In this document: positions 40,016-44,173 of the stretch, piece after piece
How the letters are laid out: the number at the start of each line of letters is the position of its first letter
How positions within the stretch are numbered: position 1 is the stretch's first letter
Virus record (IMG/VR): IMGVR_UViG_3300025889_000220
Coordinates: 1-44,173 of that record
Length of the DNA stretch: 44,173 nucleotides
DNA from: a virus
Reading direction: 5' to 3' (one strand)
Notes under the pieces: generated by a model
What the model was told of the DNA's origin: nothing
The model's input: only the letters and a program-made list of their open reading frames with translations
Database searches by the model: none
Position numbers and translations under genes: made by a program

Positions 40016-40485
40016 GTTTTAAGCTTTCTCAGCGCAGTTTGGATAAGATGGATGGCGTACACCCCAAGCTTGTCGAAACTGTAAAACGTGCCATAGAACT
40101 GACCGATACTGATTTCGGTGTAATCTATGGAGTAAGAACCCTTGAAGAACAGGAAGCTCTTTTTAAAAAAGGGGCATCAAAGACTATGAAGTCATACCAC
40201 CTTGTACAAGACGATGGGTATGGTCATGCTGTTGATTTGATGGCTTATGTAGGCTCCCGCGGATCGTGGGAGTTGAATTTGTATGACGATTTAGCGGATG
40301 CTATGAAGGCGGCTGCTAAAGAAACAGGAGCCCACATTCGTTGGGGTGCTGCATGGACTGTTGACGATCTTCGTGATTGGGACGGGACCATGGAAGAAGC
40401 TATGAACAGCTATGTGGATTTACGGAGGAGCCAAGGAAAACGACCTTTTATCGACGGTCCGCACTTTGAACTGCGATCTGTCTGA
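40012..40485 (+). CDS. M15-family peptidase endolysin
   Basis: A 157-residue D-Ala-D-Ala carboxypeptidase/L-Ala-D-Glu peptidase-like enzyme. YGVRTLEEQEALFKKG precedes zinc-site S-Y-H63 and G-H72-A-V-D75, and the end is D149-G-P-H151-FEL, the DxPHFEL box with its general acid/base and third zinc ligand. Family members usually read SxHxxGxAxD; here five or so extra residues separate His63 from the GHAVD. No signal peptide, so it depends on the adjacent holin. Confidence 0.9.
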   Translation: MSFKLSQRSLDKMDGVHPKLVETVKRAIELTDTDFGVIYGVRTLEEQEALFKKGASKTMKSYHLVQDDGYGHAVDLMAYVGSRGSWELNLYDDLADAMKAAAKETGAHIRWGAAWTVDDLRDWDGTMEEAMNSYVDLRRSQGKRPFIDGPHFELRSV

Positions 40486-40570
40486 TAAAATCACACTTTC
40501 TCCTAGTACATCTTATACAACTTGTGCTAGGATATTATCTGAAATTGTTCGATAATATGCGAGGGTGTGC

Positions 40571-40768
40571 ATGAGTGACATTTATTTAGCCGAAGCAGTG
40601 TTTAGGATTATTCGTGAACGACGCCAAGGCTGCGTTGACTACATGCAGAATGGCAACGTAAAGTCAATGGAACACTATCGTGAGTTAATGGGCAATCTCG
40701 AATGTCTAACTCACGTGGAACAGGAACTCAAGAGCCTGCTAGATAAACAGGAGCGATCAGATGACTGA
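40571..40768 (+). CDS. Small conserved phage protein (65 aa)
   Basis: Start at ATG 40571 after GAGGGTGTGC; a GTG at 40565 overlaps this ribosome site. The sequence MSDIYLAEAVFRIIRERRQG followed by DYMQNGNVKSMEHYRELMG is all-helical, and I associate it with short proteins of environmental phages near head genes. Function unknown. It overlaps the GroES-like gene by eight bases. Confidence 0.65.
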   Translation: MSDIYLAEAVFRIIRERRQGCVDYMQNGNVKSMEHYRELMGNLECLTHVEQELKSLLDKQERSDD

Positions 40769-41234
40769 AGCAAGTCAAGCAATTGATCTTTCAGCCGCCA
40801 AAGAAGGCGTCGAAGAGATTAAAAAGAAAGAAGAGCAAAGTTTGGCAGACGTTTACGTCGAAAAGCCTAGACTTAACCCAGAAGCAATCGGCGCAAGCCT
40901 ATTAGAAAGAATGCCATCACCTACAGGTTGGCGCATTCTTATTCTTCCTTATCAAGGCAAAGCAAAAACGGCGGGAGGTATCTTTCTCCCGACAGAAGTG
41001 CAAGAAAAAAGCCAAGTCTCTACGCAAGTAGGTTATGTCCTTAAGGTAGGCCCTTTGGCCTACAAAGATACAGATAAATTCCCGTCCGGTCCGTGGTGTC
41101 AAGAAAAGCAATGGGTCATGTTTGCCCGTTATGCTGGTTCTAGGTTCCAAATAGACGGCGGGGAGGTGCGAATTTTGAATGATGACGAAATTCTAGCCAC
41201 TATTCTGGACCCCGAAGATATACAGCACTTGTAA
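40761..41234 (+). CDS. GroES-like co-chaperonin
   Basis: A 157-residue protein. After a charged 50-residue leader, the Cpn10 fold is visible: PTGWRILILPY, KTAGGIFLP (mobile-loop to strand region), then VGYVLKVGPLAYKD, WVMFARYAGSRFQIDGGEVRILNDDEILATI. It would cap host GroEL so that the large capsid protein can fold, as T4 gp31 does. It is placed just before scaffold and capsid genes. The mobile loop differs from bacterial GroES and the N-terminus is longer. Confidence 0.85.
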   Translation: MTEASQAIDLSAAKEGVEEIKKKEEQSLADVYVEKPRLNPEAIGASLLERMPSPTGWRILILPYQGKAKTAGGIFLPTEVQEKSQVSTQVGYVLKVGPLAYKDTDKFPSGPWCQEKQWVMFARYAGSRFQIDGGEVRILNDDEILATILDPEDIQHL

Positions 41235-41245
41235 GGAGATAAATA

Positions 41246-42103
41246 ATGGCTGCAACAGAAAACCAAGTTGAATTGGATTTTGAGGGCGAAGACACTGAGG
41301 TCGAAGTAAAAGACGATCCCAAGCTGTCTCGTGACGATGACGATTCAGAAGACCAGTTTGCGAAAGCCGAAACCGCTACACAAAAGCGGATAGATCGGCT
41401 CACCAAGAAAATGCGAGAGGCCGAAAGGCGCGAGCAAGAGGCCATGCGCTATGCGCAAGCCGTGCAGAGTGAGAGTAATAACCTCAAGCAACGCATTTCT
41501 AACTTAGATACCAATTACGTCAGCGAGTACACTAATCGCGTTAACACTCAAATCCAGCAGGCAGAGGCTAATCTAGCCCGCGCTATTGAAATGGGTGATA
41601 GTAAAGCGACTGTGGAAGCACAGCGTAATTTGACAGCTTTAGCCATTCAGCAAGACCGTGCTGCACAAGCTAAACTGCAACAAGACAGGTATCGCCAACA
41701 GCAAGCCGCCGCAGCTCAATATCAAGCACGGCGTCCGATGCCAGCTCAACAGCCCAAAAGGCCTGACCCAAAGGCGGAACAATGGGCTTTGCGTAATACT
41801 TGGTTTGGCCAAGATGAGGCCATGACTTATGCAGCTTTTGGAATACACAAAAGATTAGTTGAAGACGAAGGGTTTGACCCGCAGTCAGATGACTATTATA
41901 CTGAACTAGACCGCCGTATTTCTGATAAATTCGGAAATGGTGGAAATGGTGCTAACAGACGACCCGCTCAGACGGTTGTTGGCGCTTCAAGAAATACTTC
42001 TGGGCGCAGTGGGAAAAAGGTTCGACTCACCCCGAGCCAAGTCGCGATAGCGAAGAAATTGGGTGTGCCGCTTGAAGAATATGCGAAATACGTGAAGGAG
42101 TAA
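41246..42103 (+). CDS. Head scaffolding protein
   Basis: A 285-residue protein: acidic N-terminus (about 1-45), coiled coil with Glu/Lys/Gln (about 46-150), Gln/Ala-rich linker (about 150-170), then a C-terminal region with WALRNTWFGQDEAMTYAAFGIHK, DDYYTELDRRI and a basic last helix (SQVAIAKKLGVPLEEYAKYVKE). This shape, acidic coiled coil plus basic C-terminal capsid-binding helix, is typical of scaffolds. It lies two genes upstream of the decoration and capsid genes. Ribosome site AAGGAGAT. Confidence 0.8.
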   Translation: MAATENQVELDFEGEDTEVEVKDDPKLSRDDDDSEDQFAKAETATQKRIDRLTKKMREAERREQEAMRYAQAVQSESNNLKQRISNLDTNYVSEYTNRVNTQIQQAEANLARAIEMGDSKATVEAQRNLTALAIQQDRAAQAKLQQDRYRQQQAAAAQYQARRPMPAQQPKRPDPKAEQWALRNTWFGQDEAMTYAAFGIHKRLVEDEGFDPQSDDYYTELDRRISDKFGNGGNGANRRPAQTVVGASRNTSGRSGKKVRLTPSQVAIAKKLGVPLEEYAKYVKE

Positions 42104-42107
42104 GAAG

Positions 42108-42596
42108 ATGAGCGAACAAGAAAACCAAACCGGTGGTTCGGCCATCAATCGAACTTCTCGCGCCAACCAAACTCGGGAGAAACAGGCCGTTCGTAAGCCT
42201 TGGGCTCCCCCGTCAATGTTAGATGCACCACCTGCCCCTGATGGCTTTAAACACCGTTGGATTCGTGCGGAAACGCGTGGATTTGATGATACAAAGAACA
42301 TCAGTGCCAAGATGCGTGAAGGTTGGGAATTGGTCCGTAAGGACGAATATCCTGATTTTGAAGCGCCCGTTGTCGATTCAGGTAAATACCAAGGTGTGTT
42401 TGGAGTTGGCGGATTGCTTCTTGCTCGGATTCCCGAGGAGACTGTTGCAGAACGAACTGCGTACTTCAATCAACGAAGTGCAGACCAAATGCAAGCTGTT
42501 GATTCGGATATGATGAGAGAGAATGCACATTCAACGATGCGGATCAGCAATGCTGACCGTCAATCTCGTGTAACCTTCGGCGGTCCCAAACGATGA
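42108..42596 (+). CDS. Capsid-region protein of unknown function (162 aa)
   Basis: Starts four bases after the scaffold stop, with GGAG in the scaffold end. The sequence has PDGFKHRWIRAETRGFDDTKNISAKMREGWELVRKDEYPDFEAPVVDSG, then GLLLARIPEETVAERTAYFNQRS. This two-part pattern occurs in proteins between scaffold and capsid of several marine phages. It may be a minor head protein or assembly helper. Confidence 0.65.
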   Translation: MSEQENQTGGSAINRTSRANQTREKQAVRKPWAPPSMLDAPPAPDGFKHRWIRAETRGFDDTKNISAKMREGWELVRKDEYPDFEAPVVDSGKYQGVFGVGGLLLARIPEETVAERTAYFNQRSADQMQAVDSDMMRENAHSTMRISNADRQSRVTFGGPKR

Positions 42597-42626
42597 TGTG
42601 GACTGCCCCAATAGGAGAGAACTAAA

Positions 42627-43277
42627 ATGGCAAACTCAAATACTGCCTATGGTCTCCGTCCTATCGGGCTTGTTGGTAGCGGTGCTAACTCTACTGGTGT
42701 AACTCAGTACGAGATCGCTTCTAACAACACCAACGCTATTTACCAATACTCCATCTGCGTTCCGACTGCGGCTGGTGTTATTGACCAAGCGGGTGCTACT
42801 GATGGTGGTACTACGCAAGCACTTGGTGTACTGATGGGTGTGGAGTACGTGGACTCGGTTTCTAAGAAGCCGGTCTGGATTAACTACTGGCCCGGTTCGG
42901 GCTCTGTCAGCGTTGACACTAACCATCCGGTTAAGGCTTTCGTTGCAGACAACCCTGACCAACTTTTCAAAGTGGCCTCTGACGCGTCTTTGACTGACCG
43001 CGCTACTGCTCTTGCAACTGTGTTTGCAAACGCATCGCTCGGAACGTCTGCACGTACCGGTTCTACCGATACAGGCTCGTCAAACTCTGCTTTGAGTGTA
43101 TCGTCGGTTGCGGTGACGGCAACTTTGCCTCTTCGCATAGTCGGCATCATGGACGACGCAGCTAACAGCGACTACACAGCCGCTGGTATTCCGCTGATTG
43201 TTCGTCTGAACGCACACTTTAACGCTGGAAGCCGCCGGTTTGATTCTCAAACCACTGCGGACTCCACCGGCATTTAA
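42627..43277 (+). CDS. Probable capsid decoration protein (216 aa)
   Basis: Ribosome site AGGAGAGAAC. A Ser/Thr/Asn/Ala-rich beta protein with NTAYGLRPIGLVGSG at the start, a middle with ALGVLMGVEYVDSVSKKPVWINYWP, and few charged residues. This composition and the position directly before the capsid gene fit a head decoration or minor coat protein. It could alternatively be a second coat protein. No domain was identified for certain. Confidence 0.65.
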   Translation: MANSNTAYGLRPIGLVGSGANSTGVTQYEIASNNTNAIYQYSICVPTAAGVIDQAGATDGGTTQALGVLMGVEYVDSVSKKPVWINYWPGSGSVSVDTNHPVKAFVADNPDQLFKVASDASLTDRATALATVFANASLGTSARTGSTDTGSSNSALSVSSVAVTATLPLRIVGIMDDAANSDYTAAGIPLIVRLNAHFNAGSRRFDSQTTADSTGI

Positions 43278-43290
43278 GGAGGGCTAATCA

Positions 43291-44173
43291 ATGGCTATTT
43301 CTCGCGCACAATTAGCGAAAGAGCTAGAACCCGGCCTTAATGCCTTGTTCGGGCTCGAATACAACCGTTACGAGAATGAGCATTCGGAAATCTTCGAGGA
43401 AGAGTCTTCGGACCGTGCCTTTGAAGAGGAAGTGATGCTCGGTGGGTTTTCCACGGCACCTGTTAAGAGTGAAGGCGGAGCCATCACTTTTGACGATGCG
43501 CAGGAAACTTACACTGCTCGTTACACTCATGAAACCATTGCGCTTGCTTTCTCTATTACTGAGGAGGCAATTGAAGACAATCTCTATGACCGTCTGGCAT
43601 CGCGCTACACCAAGGCTCTGGCCCGTTCTATGGCCCAGACCAAGCAGATCAAAGCTGCTGCTATCCTGAACAACGCGTTCACGGCTGGCTCTTCTGCGAT
43701 TGGCGACGGTGCAGCTCTTTGCTCCAACGCGCACCCTAGCCTCTCAGGCAACCAGTCAAACATTCTGGCAACTGCTGCGGACCTCAACGAGACTTCGCTT
43801 GAGCAGATGTTGATTGACATTGCTGGTTTGACTGACGAGCGTGGGCTTAAGATTGCTGTTCGCGGCATGAAGCTTATCATTCCGAAAGAGCTTCAGTTCA
43901 TCGCAGAGCGAGTTATTAACTCTAACCTGCGTCCGGGCACCGCAGACAACGACCTGAACGCCATGAAGTCTATGGGTATGCTCCCTGATGGTGCGGTAGT
44001 TAACCACTTCCTCACCGACACGGATGCGTTCTTCATTAAGACTGACGCGCCTAATGGTTTCAAATACTTCAACCGTTCGCCGATCAAGACGGCAATGGAA
44101 GGAGACTTTGACACTGGCAACATGCGCTTCAAGGCTCGCGAGCGTTACTCCTTCGGTGTATCCGACTGGCGTA
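43291..44173 (+). CDS. Major capsid protein (3' end beyond window)
   Basis: The open frame starts at ATG 43291 after AAGGAGGG and runs to the window edge without stop, so 294 codons are seen. The sequence follows the Mu gpT/HK97-like pattern: an N-terminal arm with KELEPGLNALFGLEYNRYENEHSEIFEEESSDRAFEEEVML, then SITEEAIEDNLYDRLASRYTKALARSMAQTK, and later RGMKLIIPKELQFIAERVINSNLRPGTADNDLNAMKSMGMLPDG. It forms the shell and is the likely client of the GroES-like protein. Confidence 0.88.
   Translation, partial: MAISRAQLAKELEPGLNALFGLEYNRYENEHSEIFEEESSDRAFEEEVMLGGFSTAPVKSEGGAITFDDAQETYTARYTHETIALAFSITEEAIEDNLYDRLASRYTKALARSMAQTKQIKAAAILNNAFTAGSSAIGDGAALCSNAHPSLSGNQSNILATAADLNETSLEQMLIDIAGLTDERGLKIAVRGMKLIIPKELQFIAERVINSNLRPGTADNDLNAMKSMGMLPDGAVVNHFLTDTDAFFIKTDAPNGFKYFNRSPIKTAMEGDFDTGNMRFKARERYSFGVSDWR

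Noticed and set aside
1-44173. CRISPR arrays, tRNA genes, integrase or transposase.
   Set aside because: No spaced direct-repeat array, cloverleaf or recombinase motif was found by reading; the missing part of the genome could still hold them.

Overview
The window is most of a genome of a tailed double-stranded DNA bacteriophage. It carries both terminase subunits, a portal, a scaffold, a major capsid protein, a GTA-type holin with an M15 endolysin, and a phage replication set (SNF2 helicase, AEP-type primase, UvrD-like helicase, family A DNA polymerase). Several small proteins, and the recurring GG-x-V-x-YMQ-x-GG tags in virion proteins, resemble uncultured marine phages. No integrase, tRNA or CRISPR was seen. 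The host is probably a proteobacterium: promoters are sigma-70-like, one leader has an rrn-type boxA, and two sites match the bacterial parS consensus. Family names are from reading the protein sequences; no search was run.

Layout. (1) 1-14056, plus strand: late virion genes. They are the end of a zinc-ribbon protein, a LysM protein with a cationic helix, a 1346-residue Ala/Gln repeat protein, two more large structural proteins, a tagged 300-residue protein and a membrane coiled-coil protein. (2) 14076-15521, the only minus-strand gene, is the SNF2 helicase; its promoter overlaps the divergent promoter of the replication operon. (3) 15628-22579: an operon with a conserved phage protein, an SSB-like protein, primase, a 52-residue HTH protein, UvrD-like helicase, two small proteins and a Leu762-type PolA. 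(4) 22590-25375: small early genes with their own promoters, a possible promoter-to-terminator small RNA, and a leader with two hairpins and boxA. (5) 25376-25787: a non-coding stretch with GTAACC repeats. (6) 25788-26763: TerS and an overlapping VRR-NUC nuclease. (7) 26788-30175: a GC-rich cargo block between terS and terL, ending in GC-rich non-coding DNA. (8) 30176-30305: promoter-like DNA and two parS palindromes. (9) 30306-44173: terL, portal, several tagged or proline-rich proteins, a lysis cassette, a GroES-like co-chaperonin, scaffold, decoration-like protein and a major capsid gene cut by the window end.

Genes are tightly coupled, with many TAATG or ATGA overlaps. Capsid genes run off the right end and tail or internal-protein genes run in from the left. 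This suggests a circular or circularly permuted map with the connector and tail genes in the missing part.

The most interesting signals are regulatory or architectural: paired parS sites before terL, the boxA leader, a repeated ATGCGAT motif at early promoters, a -35 box inside a terminator loop, and the repeat cluster before terS. A Leu762 polymerase plus parS sites could fit a slow or persistent infection cycle. That is a hypothesis.
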